Assembly (NCBI RefSeq): GCF_000737335.2
Contig: NZ_JMCC02000098.1
Coordinates: forward strand, 1-34,267
Source of the DNA: Enhygromyxa salina
GTDB taxonomy: Bacteria; Myxococcota_A; Polyangia; Nannocystales; Nannocystaceae
Length of the DNA: 34,267 nucleotides
Direction: 5' to 3'
Of this stretch, positions 7,641 through 16,700 are shown piece after piece. The notes beneath the pieces are model-generated. The model was given only the letters and a program-made list of their open reading frames with translations, did not search any database and was not told the origin of the DNA. The position numbers were made by a program, and so were the translations under genes. The stretch's first letter is position 1. Each line of letters starts with the position of its first letter.

Positions 7641-9133
7641 TAGTGGTGTGCCTTGTCCTGTGATTTCGTTGACTCCAGGAGCCGTTTTCGGTCGATCTTG
7701 CCGTTGCCTGTGCGCGGGAGCTGATCGAGGTTTCGGACCTCGTCGACCTGCATGTAGCGCGGCAGGCGTTCGGCGCAGTGCCGCTTGAGCGCGAGCAGGG
7801 ACACCCGCTGCGGGCCGCACACGAACGCGACCAAGCGGGCTTCGAGCGCGACCCCTGCGACGATCACCGCGACTTGGTTGATCGCCGGATGCTCGAGCAG
7901 CGCGGCCTCGACCTCGCCGATCTCGATTCGCATCCCGCGGACCTTGACCATGTGATCGCGGCGGCCAACGTATTCGTAGACGCCGTCCTCGAGCACCCGG
8001 ACGATGTCGCCGGTCGCGTAGGGGTGGGTGCCCAGCGGGGGCCGGCCCCAGTATCCGGTCATGACGGTGGGGCCGCGAACCATGAGCTCGCCGGTCTCCC
8101 CGGGCTTGGCGACCTCGCCGTCAGCGTTGATCGCCCAGGCCTCGTCAGCACAGCAGGCGCGGCCGATCGGGACCGGGGTCGCGCGCGCGGGATCGATCGT
8201 CAGGACCTCGTGGTAGGTGCAGACGTTGGTCTCGGTTGGGCCGTAGAAGTTGAGCAGACGGACGGCGCTGAATTGCTCGCGGAGCCGTCGCAGGTGCTTG
8301 ATTGGGAACGGCTCGCCTGCGAACACGATGCGACTTGGCGGCGACTCGAGCTCGAGCAGGCCGCCGTGGTCCATCATCATGATCAGCGCCGAGGGCACCG
8401 AGTACCAGATGGTGATCGCGTGCTTGCGGATGAACGCGACCAGCTGCGCGGGCGCGTAGGCAAGACCCGCGGGGATCAGGCACACGCGGGCGCCGGCCAT
8501 GAACGCGACGTAGAGGTCGAGCACGGACAGGTCAAAGTGAAACGGCGCGTGCGAGGAGAAGTGATCGCTTGGCGCAGCGGCCAGCGCAGCGTGGGCCCAG
8601 CTGACAAACGCGAGCGCGGCCCGATGACTGAGCGCGACGCCTTTGGGGGTGCCCGTTGAGCCGGAGGTGTACAGAATGTAGGCGAGCTGCTCTGGATGCA
8701 GATCCACCGGTGGCAGCGCGCGGGCCTGGGTGTGGGCCTGGGTGTGGGCGGGATCGCTGGCGCGCACCACCGCCACGCTCGTGGCCGATTCACCCGAGAG
8801 CGGGGAGGCCCGGTGTTCGTCGATCACCAGGCAGCGCGCCGTGCAGTCTGCGATGATCTTGCACGCGCGCGCTGGCGGGCTCTCGGGGTCGATCGGCACA
8901 TACACGGCGCCCAGCCGCAGGGTTGCCTGCATGGCCACGACCGCGCGCGCGGACTTTGGCAGCCACAGCGCGACGCGATCACTCGCGACGACGCCAGCGT
9001 TGGCCAGCGCGGTCGCGAGCCGGGCGGCCTGCTCGTCGAGCTGGGTGTAGCTCAGCTGAGCGTCGGGCCCGACTACGGCGATCGCGTGGGGTGTGCGCTG
9101 AGCTGCCTCGATGACCAGAGTCGCTAGATTCAT
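7640..9133 (-). CDS. Free-standing amino-acid adenylating enzyme (L-prolyl-AMP ligase candidate)
   Basis: This 497-residue member of the ANL/NRPS adenylation family activates an amino acid with ATP and loads it on a carrier protein. Core motifs are seen: A3 YTSGSTGTPKG (155-165), A4 FHFDLS (198-203) with the Asp that binds the substrate amino group (D201), A5 NFYGPTETNVC (295-305), and the A10 lysine in GNGKIDR near the C-terminus. There is no condensation or carrier domain. Aligning pocket residues by eye gives D-L-L-(S)-V-A-F-V-C. This resembles the D-L-L...A...V-C pattern I recall for PltF/RedM-type prolyl-AMP ligases; I could not check it by search. A good Shine-Dalgarno (GGAGG) lies a few bases before the ATG. 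It shares a base with the carrier-protein start. Other small amino acids (DltA-like) remain possible. Confidence 0.85.
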   Translation of the reverse strand: MNLATLVIEAAQRTPHAIAVVGPDAQLSYTQLDEQAARLATALANAGVVASDRVALWLPKSARAVVAMQATLRLGAVYVPIDPESPPARACKIIADCTARCLVIDEHRASPLSGESATSVAVVRASDPAHTQAHTQARALPPVDLHPEQLAYILYTSGSTGTPKGVALSHRAALAFVSWAHAALAAAPSDHFSSHAPFHFDLSVLDLYVAFMAGARVCLIPAGLAYAPAQLVAFIRKHAITIWYSVPSALIMMMDHGGLLELESPPSRIVFAGEPFPIKHLRRLREQFSAVRLLNFYGPTETNVCTYHEVLTIDPARATPVPIGRACCADEAWAINADGEVAKPGETGELMVRGPTVMTGYWGRPPLGTHPYATGDIVRVLEDGVYEYVGRRDHMVKVRGMRIEIGEVEAALLEHPAINQVAVIVAGVALEARLVAFVCGPQRVSLLALKRHCAERLPRYMQVDEVRNLDQLPRTGNGKIDRKRLLESTKSQDKAHH

Positions 9134-9146
9134 CGCGCCTCCGCGC

Positions 9147-10280
9147 TCATAGGCCCAGCGCCCTCGCGATCAAGTTTCGTTGGATCTCGGAGGTCCCCGA
9201 GAACACCGTGCTCGCAAGCGCATCACGCAGGCCCCGCTCGATCCCGGCTTCGGCGATCAGCCCAAGTCCACCGTGGAGCTGAATCGCGTCGAGGCTGGAC
9301 TGGATCGCGGCCTCGCTGACGGCCAGCTTGGCCAAGCTGATATCCAGGAGCGAGTCGCGTTGCTGGTCGTGCATCCAACACGCCCGGTACAGCAGCATGC
9401 GGGCCGACTCGAGGCGCAGCTGCATGTCGGCGATGCGGTGGCTGACGCCCTGGAATTTGCCGATCGGCTTGCGGAATTGCTTGCGCTCTTGCGCGTGGGT
9501 GACGACGCCGTTCAGCTGTCGCTGCATCGCGCCCACATAGATCCCAAACAGGCACGCGCGCTCCCACGCCATCGAGCTCTGAAACACCCGCGAGCCCGCG
9601 CCTTCTGGACCCACGCGATGCCGAGCGGGCACGCGACAGTCTTCCAGGTACAGGCTGCCGAAGGGCGAAGACTTGAGCCCGGCCTTGTCCATGGGGGCGC
9701 CCACTCGCACACCCGGCATGTCGGGCGTGACGACGAACGCGCTGAGGCCCATATAGCCGTGGGTGGGCTCGGTCGTTGCGTAGACCAAGAAGACGTCGGC
9801 GATCGGGGCGTTGGTGACGAACGACTTGTCGGCCTGCAGCACGTAATCGTTGCCGTCGCGGATCGCCCGGGCCGCGAGCTTTTGGGTGTCGGATCCGGCC
9901 CCGGGCTCGGTCATCGCGTTGGCGCCGATCTTGGCGCCGCGTGCGAGCGCGGGGACCAGCTGCTCGACCAGCTCTGGCTCGGCGTGCTCGAGGATTGGGA
10001 GCGCGCACGCGAACAGGTGGGCGGCCGCCGAGAACAGCAAGCCAAGATCGCAGGTGCCCTGACCGAAGGCTTCGAGCACGCGCGCGGTGGTCAGCGCGTC
10101 GAGGCCCAGGCCGCCGTGCTCAGCGGGGATCGCGAGCCCGGTCAGACCAAACTCGCCACATTCGTTCCACACGGCGCGATCGAAGCGCTCGGCCTTGGCG
10201 TGCGGCTCGATCCGCCGCTTGGCGAATTCGAGGCTGCGCTCGAACAGTTCGTCTTGATTGGATGACCAGTTGAAGTCCAT
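9147..10280 (-). CDS. Acyl-CoA dehydrogenase-like flavoenzyme (prolyl-carrier protein oxidase candidate)
   Basis: This 377-residue acyl-CoA dehydrogenase superfamily protein contains the FAD/substrate-contact signature AMTEPGAGSD, the ERKQFRKPIGKFQG segment, and the C-terminal LHGGLGL...FSGTSEIQRNLIAR signature. In the company of a free-standing adenylating enzyme and carrier protein, this family includes PltE, RedW and Bmp3, which oxidise prolyl-S-carrier to pyrrolyl-2-carboxyl-S-carrier in two two-electron steps. That assignment here is inference from context. The ATG giving MDFNWSSNQ was chosen: it has the Shine-Dalgarno AAAGGA (10287-10292) upstream and leaves a 31-base gap to the previous gene, whereas the longer open frame adds 64 residues that overlap that gene in a frame without protein character. 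The adenylating enzyme follows after 13 bases. Confidence 0.87.
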   Translation of the reverse strand: MDFNWSSNQDELFERSLEFAKRRIEPHAKAERFDRAVWNECGEFGLTGLAIPAEHGGLGLDALTTARVLEAFGQGTCDLGLLFSAAAHLFACALPILEHAEPELVEQLVPALARGAKIGANAMTEPGAGSDTQKLAARAIRDGNDYVLQADKSFVTNAPIADVFLVYATTEPTHGYMGLSAFVVTPDMPGVRVGAPMDKAGLKSSPFGSLYLEDCRVPARHRVGPEGAGSRVFQSSMAWERACLFGIYVGAMQRQLNGVVTHAQERKQFRKPIGKFQGVSHRIADMQLRLESARMLLYRACWMHDQQRDSLLDISLAKLAVSEAAIQSSLDAIQLHGGLGLIAEAGIERGLRDALASTVFSGTSEIQRNLIARALGL

Positions 10281-10311
10281 GCGGCGTCCTTTGTCGTGCT
10301 GGCGCGGGCTC

Positions 10312-10725
10312 CTAGAGCTGCGCGCGCAGCTTGTCGACCATCGCGCGGACCGCTTCGATGTCGGCGTCGCTGAGCGCGAGGTGCTTGCCCGCGGCGGAGA
10401 AGCCATCGATTGGAAACGCGCGAATGTTGGTTCCCAAGAACCAGCTGAGCGCAGTGACCATCCCGCGGACAACCGGCGAGACGGTCATGATCGCCATGCG
10501 TGGCGTGCTGCCGTAGCGATTCCAGTGCTCGGTCGAGGCCCGACGCTGGGCCGCCGTGGGCCCGCCGCCCATGGTGTTGACGATGACCCCGCGGCATTCG
10601 TGGACGCGATCGAGGATATCGTCGAGATATGCCTGCCACTCTTGGTCATCGGGGGGCGCGGTGCCGTGCACGGCGATGTGTGCGTTTCCGGCGATGTCGT
10701 AGAGGAAGGTCCGGTTGTCAGCCAT
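10312..10725 (-). CDS. Small conserved-looking protein of unknown function in the operon
   Basis: This is a 137-residue soluble protein without signal peptide or membrane segment, which I do not recognise with certainty. It has a mixed alpha/beta pattern: an N-terminal strand pair (FLYDIAGNAHIAVHGTAPP), a DDQEWQAYLDDILDRV helix, a strand ending VIVNTMGGGP, a hydrophobic helix, and an acidic/basic C-terminal helix. This layout is reminiscent of STAS/SpoIIAA-like folds, but no diagnostic residue proves it. It sits between the SDR (33-base gap) and the ACAD (31-base gap) on the same strand, so it is probably co-transcribed. It could be a regulatory or accessory protein of the pathway; no catalytic motif is visible. 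Confidence 0.75.
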   Translation of the reverse strand: MADNRTFLYDIAGNAHIAVHGTAPPDDQEWQAYLDDILDRVHECRGVIVNTMGGGPTAAQRRASTEHWNRYGSTPRMAIMTVSPVVRGMVTALSWFLGTNIRAFPIDGFSAAGKHLALSDADIEAVRAMVDKLRAQL

Positions 10726-10758
10726 GCTCGAGTTCGTGTTCGTGTGCGTGGAGATGGT

Positions 10759-11505
10759 TCAGCCCATGGCGACGCCGCCACCAACGTGAAATACGTTGCC
10801 GGTCGTGTACGTGGCGCCGCGAACCACCCAGTCGACGGTGGCGGCGACCTCTTCGGGGCTGGCGATGCGCCGCAGCGGGATCATGCGCAGGAGGCCGGCG
10901 CGCTGGTCTGGGCTCAAGTCCGCGACCATGTCGGTGTCGGTGAGTCCCGGCGACACCGCGTTGACGCGAATGCCCTTGGCCGCCGACTCCAGGGCCAGCG
11001 CCTTGGTCAGACCGATCAGGCCGTGCTTGGCGGCGACGTAGCCGGCGGCGCCCGCCTGGGCGATGCTGCCCGACGCCGACGCGATGAAGACGACGACGCC
11101 TGCTTCGGCGGCGCGCATGGCCGGGAGCACCGCGCGGGCCAGATAAAAGGCCGCGTCCAGGTTGACGGCCAGGCTCGCGCGCCACTGCTCGTCGCTCATG
11201 CGGTGGGCCATCGCCGAGTGCTGCAGCCCAGCGTTGTGAACCAAGATGTTGACCGGGCCCCAGGTGTTGGTGACAGCCGCGACCAGCTGCGCGACCTGGG
11301 CCGGGTCGCCGACGTCACCCACGAACGGGTGGGCGACCCCGCCGTCTGCTTTGATGTCGCTGCACACCTTCATTGCGGCGGCTTCGCTGCTGCGATAGTT
11401 GACCGCGAGCTTGGCCCCACGCGCCGCGAGCACCCGACAGATCGCCGCCCCGATCCCCCGCGAGCCGCCCGACACCAGCGCGACTTGTCCGGTCAGATCA
11501 AGCAT
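10759..11505 (-). CDS. SDR-family 3-oxoacyl-ACP reductase-like oxidoreductase
   Basis: This 248-residue classical short-chain dehydrogenase/reductase is FabG-like and NAD(P)H-dependent, with a Rossmann fold. The cofactor motif is GGSRGIG (13-19), the NAG motif is at 91-93 and N115 is the structural Asn. The catalytic Ser lies in FIASASGS, with Y156 and K160 in GYVAAKHG. It probably reduces a ketone in the pathway or supplies a hydroxyacyl substrate to the crotonase domain encoded just upstream. The ATG at 11505 lies inside the 3' end of the fusion gene (8-bp overlap), with a G-rich stretch (GGGGG) in Shine-Dalgarno position, so the two are coupled. The substrate cannot be deduced. Confidence 0.87.
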   Translation of the reverse strand: MLDLTGQVALVSGGSRGIGAAICRVLAARGAKLAVNYRSSEAAAMKVCSDIKADGGVAHPFVGDVGDPAQVAQLVAAVTNTWGPVNILVHNAGLQHSAMAHRMSDEQWRASLAVNLDAAFYLARAVLPAMRAAEAGVVVFIASASGSIAQAGAAGYVAAKHGLIGLTKALALESAAKGIRVNAVSPGLTDTDMVADLSPDQRAGLLRMIPLRRIASPEEVAATVDWVVRGATYTTGNVFHVGGGVAMG

Positions 11506-13588
11506 GTTGTTGCCCCCGCTTGAGCCCTTCAAACGCCTCGAGCTCCGCCAGCCAGGTGTCGGTGTGCCCGAGCGGGGCCAGCATGCGCTTGTACGCGCTC
11601 ACGCCCGCGCGCGGGAGGCTGCGGGCGTGCTCGCACCACTTGGCAGCGGCTTCGTCGAGCAGGTCGTCGCTCACGACTTCGCTCAGCAGCCCGGCCGCGT
11701 CAGCTGTGGCCGCGTCGATCCGTGCCCCCGTCAACAGCCACTGGCTGGCGCGCTGTTTGCCGACCGCCCCGACCAACCGACCCACGGCGCCCGCGGTGGT
11801 GGTCAGGCCATGGCGAACTTCGGGGAGCCCAAATTTGGCGTTGGCGCTGGCGATGATCGCGTCACAGTGCAGCGCGAACTCGAACCCGCCACCGACACAA
11901 AACCCGCGGACCAGCGCCAAGCTTGGGACCGGCAGGCGCTCGAGCTGGCGCAGGGTCCAGGTGACGTCTTGCATGAACCGCCGCGCCGCCTTGGCGTTCA
12001 GGTGCTGCAGCATGGTTAGATCCGCGCCGCTGCAAAAAGAAGCTCCGGCCCCGCGCAAGACCACGCCGCGCAGATCCTTGGCGTTCGTGACCAGCTGATC
12101 CACCGCGTCCGAGAGCTCTGCCGCCAGGCCCTGATCGATCGCGTTGTGACGCTTGGGCCGGTTGAGGGTCAGCCATGCGATCTCGTTGTCGATCTTCAGC
12201 TCGAGCTTGTCGCCCGCGCCAAGCAGCGCGTCGCGGATCACGTTGGGCGGCGCCGCCACGCCCTGCAGGCGCGAGGTCTTCTGCCAAAACAAGTGACTCT
12301 CGCCGTGCGGCCCGCCGCTGCGCTTGGGCCCGCCCCACGGCGACAGGTAGCTGGGGTGGTGGGCGTGATCTTTGTTGACGAGCACCAGGCCAACGTCCTT
12401 GGCCTGGCGGACGAAGGTGGTTGCGACCTGATCGTCGCGGGTCCAGATCGAGGTGCGCAGACCAAAGGGGATCGCGTTGACGGTCTCAACCATGGTCTGC
12501 AGGATCGCCGCGTCGTCGCCGGCATAGCTGACGACGGGAAGGATCGGCACGTTGATCTCTTCGCAGAACAGCGGGCTGCTCAGCAGCGCCGCGCCGTGAT
12601 CGAGCACGACCACGGTTGGCGCCCCGTAGACCCCCGTGGCGCTGGGTTGGCCGGCTGCGTTGGTGCGGTGGCCACCGCACGCGACCTCGCCCTCGCGCTT
12701 GGCCTCTGCGAGCAGTCGATCGAATTTTTCAGGCCGAAACAGGGGCACCAAGAGCCCCGCTTCCGGGTCCGCCTCGACCGTGGTGAGGGCGTTGGCCCGC
12801 TCGCACAGCCCTGCAACGAACGCCGGGCGGATCGCCGGGTGAACCAGAAAGTGCTTGGGGATCGGGCAGGGCTGGGTCGAGAAGTCGAAGCCTCGGGTCG
12901 CGCTCTCGAGCGCGCCCTCGAGGTTGGCGTCGGACCAGACCACCATGCAGTCGCTGCCCTCGAGCTCGAGGACGACCTTCTTGCCGGCCGCGTGGCCACG
13001 CTCGGCCACGTCTTTGCCGGACACGGCGTTGCCAAAAAATACGATGGTGTCGACGATCGGGCAGGTGTAGATCGACTCGAGCAAGGGCCTTGTCTTGCCG
13101 GTCACGACCTGGAGCAGCTTGGGCGAGTAGCCGGCCGCTTCGAGGGTCGCCCCAATGCACTGCGCGGCGATCAGCCGGACCCCGCCGTCGCTGCCGGGCG
13201 CTCGCATGATCACGCCGTTGCCGACCAGCAACATGGAAAACAGCGGCGCGGTGTTGATGGTTGGCGAGTTGCCAGGGGTGATCAGCGCGACCACCCCGTC
13301 GGGGCGCCGGACCCACACCTCATCGCGCGCGGGCGTGGTTCGCAGCAGCTCGCTCGCGGTGTGCTCGAGCACATCGGGCGCGGCCTGCCGCAAGATCCAC
13401 GCGCCGTAGTACTCCGCGAGGGCTGTGGACAATCCGTCGGCGCGCAGGCAATCGAGCAGCGAATCACGGCGGCTGCGCAGGACCTCACCGGCGCTGCGCA
13501 GCAGCTTCAAGCGGGCGCGGATCGGCACGTCACGCCACTCGAGAGCGGCGGCATGGACATCCCGGGCGACGTGGTCGAACATCTGCAT
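11498..13588 (-). CDS. Aldehyde dehydrogenase-crotonase fusion protein
   Basis: This 696-residue two-domain enzyme opens the operon. Residues 1 to about 450 form an aldehyde dehydrogenase: the substrate/cofactor loop TPGNSPTINTAP, a general-base Glu (E208) in a variant LELEGSD motif (LELGG is usual), and the nucleophile C241 in STQPCPIPKH. Residues about 460-696 form an enoyl-CoA hydratase/isomerase (crotonase) domain with TLNRPKRHNAID, oxyanion-hole segments GASFCSGADL and GFCVGGGFEFAL, and a C-terminal helical tail. Fusions of ALDH with a MaoC-type hydratase (PaaZ, BoxC-like chemistry) are known; an ALDH fused to a true crotonase is less familiar to me. It may act on a CoA- or carrier-bound aldehyde or enoyl intermediate. 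The ATG at 13588 has GGA six bases upstream; another ATG lies two codons in (13582), and a TTG at 13591 is less likely. Confidence 0.82.
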   Translation of the reverse strand: MQMFDHVARDVHAAALEWRDVPIRARLKLLRSAGEVLRSRRDSLLDCLRADGLSTALAEYYGAWILRQAAPDVLEHTASELLRTTPARDEVWVRRPDGVVALITPGNSPTINTAPLFSMLLVGNGVIMRAPGSDGGVRLIAAQCIGATLEAAGYSPKLLQVVTGKTRPLLESIYTCPIVDTIVFFGNAVSGKDVAERGHAAGKKVVLELEGSDCMVVWSDANLEGALESATRGFDFSTQPCPIPKHFLVHPAIRPAFVAGLCERANALTTVEADPEAGLLVPLFRPEKFDRLLAEAKREGEVACGGHRTNAAGQPSATGVYGAPTVVVLDHGAALLSSPLFCEEINVPILPVVSYAGDDAAILQTMVETVNAIPFGLRTSIWTRDDQVATTFVRQAKDVGLVLVNKDHAHHPSYLSPWGGPKRSGGPHGESHLFWQKTSRLQGVAAPPNVIRDALLGAGDKLELKIDNEIAWLTLNRPKRHNAIDQGLAAELSDAVDQLVTNAKDLRGVVLRGAGASFCSGADLTMLQHLNAKAARRFMQDVTWTLRQLERLPVPSLALVRGFCVGGGFEFALHCDAIIASANAKFGLPEVRHGLTTTAGAVGRLVGAVGKQRASQWLLTGARIDAATADAAGLLSEVVSDDLLDEAAAKWCEHARSLPRAGVSAYKRMLAPLGHTDTWLAELEAFEGLKRGQQHA

Positions 13589-13716
13589 CAAAATCCAGTA
13601 TTTATAAATTTCCGGTGGACCACGGCCAGCATTTTCCAGTATTTGTGTGCGAAATGCAATAAAAATCCATATATAGTGGAAGCATCTCGGGGCTGGGTGG
13701 AATTTCTGGATGTCCG
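13589..13716 (-). promoter_or_regulatory. AT-rich leader/promoter region of the biosynthetic operon
   Basis: This 128-bp gap between the giant kinase stop and the first operon gene is strikingly AT-rich (about 13591-13680) in a GC-rich setting. On the minus strand a possible sigma-70 pair is TTGCAT (complement of 13654-13659), 17-bp spacer, GAAAAT (complement of 13631-13636). A 10-bp direct repeat, AAATACTGGA on the minus strand, occurs twice, at 13594-13603 and 13635-13644, 41 bp apart (about four helix turns). The proximal copy lies just upstream of the start codon. A TCCA...TGGA dyad (TCCATATATAGTGGA) lies at 13666-13680. These look like activator or repressor sites, but no consensus is recognised. 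Confidence 0.5.
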
Positions 13717-16700
13717 CTATTCACGCGCATTGGAGCCGGCTGCATGGCTTGCCTCTGTGGGTAACTCCACGTGGAAGCATGCGCCGACGCCAGGATCGTT
13801 CTCGAGGCGGAGCTCACCGCCGTGATCGCTGATGATCCCGTGGCTGACCGAGAGGCCCAATCCCGTGCCCTGATCCCGGCCTTTGGTGGTGAAGAAGGGA
13901 TCGAAGATCCGACCGACTACCTCGGCCGGGATGCCGCCACCTTTGTCGCCCACGCTGATGCGAAGCCAAGCGCGACCGTCTTCGTGATCGAAGGTCTGCA
14001 CGCGAATGTTGATGCGCTTGTCTTCGTGGTACCCGGGCCAGCGCGAGCACAGGGCATCGCGGGCGTTGGTGACCAAGTTCATGATCACTTGGCGCAGTTG
14101 CTGGGCCCGACATTCGACCATGATCGGTTGCATGGGCCGGTCGACGCTGAGCTCGATCTGGTCTTTGCCGATCACCGTTCGTACCAGCAGCAAGGTACCC
14201 TCGATGATGTCACCGATGTCGGTTGCGGTGAAGCGGTGCTCGCTCTCTTCGCGAGAAAATGACAGCAGGCTGCGGACGATCGCCGCGACACGCTGTGACT
14301 CGTAGCCGATCTCCCCCGCGAATTCGCGCGCGACCTCGCTCATGCCCGGCATCGTCGCGATCAACTCGGCGTAGTTCATGATGCCCTGCACGGGGTTGTT
14401 GATCTCGTGGGCGACGCCGCTGGCGAGGGTGCCGATCGACTCGAGCCGCTGTTGCTGGCGGATCTGCGCTTCGAGCTGCTCCCTGGCCTGCAGGGCGTCG
14501 CGGCGCTCGGTGATGTCGGTTGCGACGGCGATGACCCGCTCGACCCGACCATCGACGGCGATCGGCGCGAGGCGCAGGGCGTACCAACGCATCTTGGCGC
14601 TACGCAGGGCCGCGCGCAGCTCGAGCTCGGTCTGACGCAGCTCGCGGACCGCCTGGCTGATCTGCTCGTGCAGCCCGTCGGCGTCGTCTGGATGGACCAG
14701 CGCGTCGAATGGGGCCCCGATCACAGCGTGGTGTTCACCCTCGCCACCAAACTCGCCCGCGAAGTGGTTGATGAATTCCAGGCGGCCCTGGGGGTCGACC
14801 AACATCACGACGTCGGGCAGACCCTCGACCAGCGAACGCCAGCGAACCTCGCTGCCGCGCAGCGCCTCGAACAGCTGGGCGTTCTCGAGCGCGCTGGCGG
14901 CCTGCGCCATGAGCAAGTGCAGCAGCTCCAAGCGGTCGATGGTGAAGCTGCCAGTGCTGAGCTTGTTCTCGAGGTACAGCAGCCCGACCAGGCGGTCGTG
15001 CTTGAGGATCGGCATGCTCAACACCGAGCGGACCGCGTTTGCAGCGATATAGGGATCGCTGGCGAAGCGCATGTCGGTGGCGGCGTCGTCGAGGATCACG
15101 GGCTCGCGCGTGCGCTCGACCCATCGCAGCAGCGAGACCGGGACCCGCGCGGCCGCGCTCTCGACCGGCACGGGCCGCGGCAGCACGCCCGAGCTCGAGC
15201 CCAAGTCCGAGTCTGCCCCGTCGGCCGAGCACAGCGCGGCGAGCTCGAACCCTGCGGCGCCGGGCAGCAACAGCGCCCCTCGCTCAGCGCCAGCGTTCTC
15301 GAGCGCGATGGCCATGACCCGATCGACGACATCGTCGAGCTGAATGTCGCCCGCGATCGCTTGCGAGGCCTTGAGGATCGACGCGAGGTCCAGGGCTCGA
15401 CTGGCGTTCGACGCCTGCGAGTGCGCGCTGGTTGCCGAGCCTGGCTCGACCGCCACGTCTGGCCGCTTGGGCTTGGGGCTGGTCTGACTGGGTGCGTCGA
15501 CGAGCTCGGGCCACAGCCGCTCGAGCTGGGCGACCTTGGTGAACGCACCCCAGCTGGCGAAGCGCGCTCGAGCGTCGCGCATGGGCCCCTGCGCCAGCTC
15601 CTCGAGACCGAGCTCGCGCAGGTACAGCGCCGAGCGCTCGAGCGCGATCGCTTCGACCCAAGGCAGCTGGTGTTCAACCGCCGAGCGTCGCGCGGTCGAG
15701 TAGCTGGCCAGCGCCGCGATCGAGTTGCCCTCTGCGGCGTGGACTTCGGCGGCGAGCACGGCCGCCCGCGGGACACAGTTGGCGGGCGCGAGCTCGGCCG
15801 CGCCCTCGAGCAGCTCGAGGTTCAGCCGCATGACCCACAACATCTGCTCGCGCGCGTCCTCGTCGTTTAGGCTGCCGCGCACACCGGCCGCGCTGAGGCC
15901 ATGAAAGAACGCGTAGTCGCACAGGTGCCAGGCCCCAAACACGACGCGCTGGAAGTCATCCATGGCGTCGAGCTCGTCGAAGGCCTGCTGCCAGTCACCA
16001 ATTAGGCAGCGCCTCCAGGCCCGCAGCAGCCGGACCATGTACTGCGAGGGCAGGTGCTGGATGCCCCGCGCGAGCGCGTCGCGGCGCTGCTCGTCAGCTC
16101 GCAGGACCGACTCGTCGCCAGCGGTCAGCGAGCTTGCAAAGTCGAGATATGCCTCGGCGCGGACGATCAGCGGGCCCGCCTGCCACTGCCGCAGGCGGCG
16201 GGTGGCGGCGTCGGCCATGCGCTCGAGCGTGCGCAGGTCAACGCCCGCAGACAGGCTCATCGTCACGCTCATGTCCGTGGCGTAGCTAGCGACCTCACTG
16301 TCGCCAGCGCCGAGCGCCAAGCCAACGGACTCGCGCAGCGGCGCCAGCCCGTCGGCGTAGGGCCGAACCCACGAGGCCACGACCCAGTACGGAGGCTCGA
16401 TCCGCTGGCGGTGGGAGCCGGGACGGTTGGCGAGCGCGCGCGCGAGCTCGACGATCTCGAGCGCGAGCTGGCGCTGGCCAACCGCGGTGCCGACGATCAT
16501 CGCCGCGTAGCTGAGCCCGAGCGACGCGCTGCGATGGCGGCCGTGCGCGAGCATGATCCGCGTGTGCTCGGTGACGATCGCCACGTGCAGATCCGTGTCG
16601 AGCAGGTGCGAGACCGGGATCAGCGTGGTCAGGATCTCGAGCGCGGCCTCGAGCCGTTGGTCGCGGATCGCTTCGGTGTCCCCGAGCCGGCGCAGCTCGG

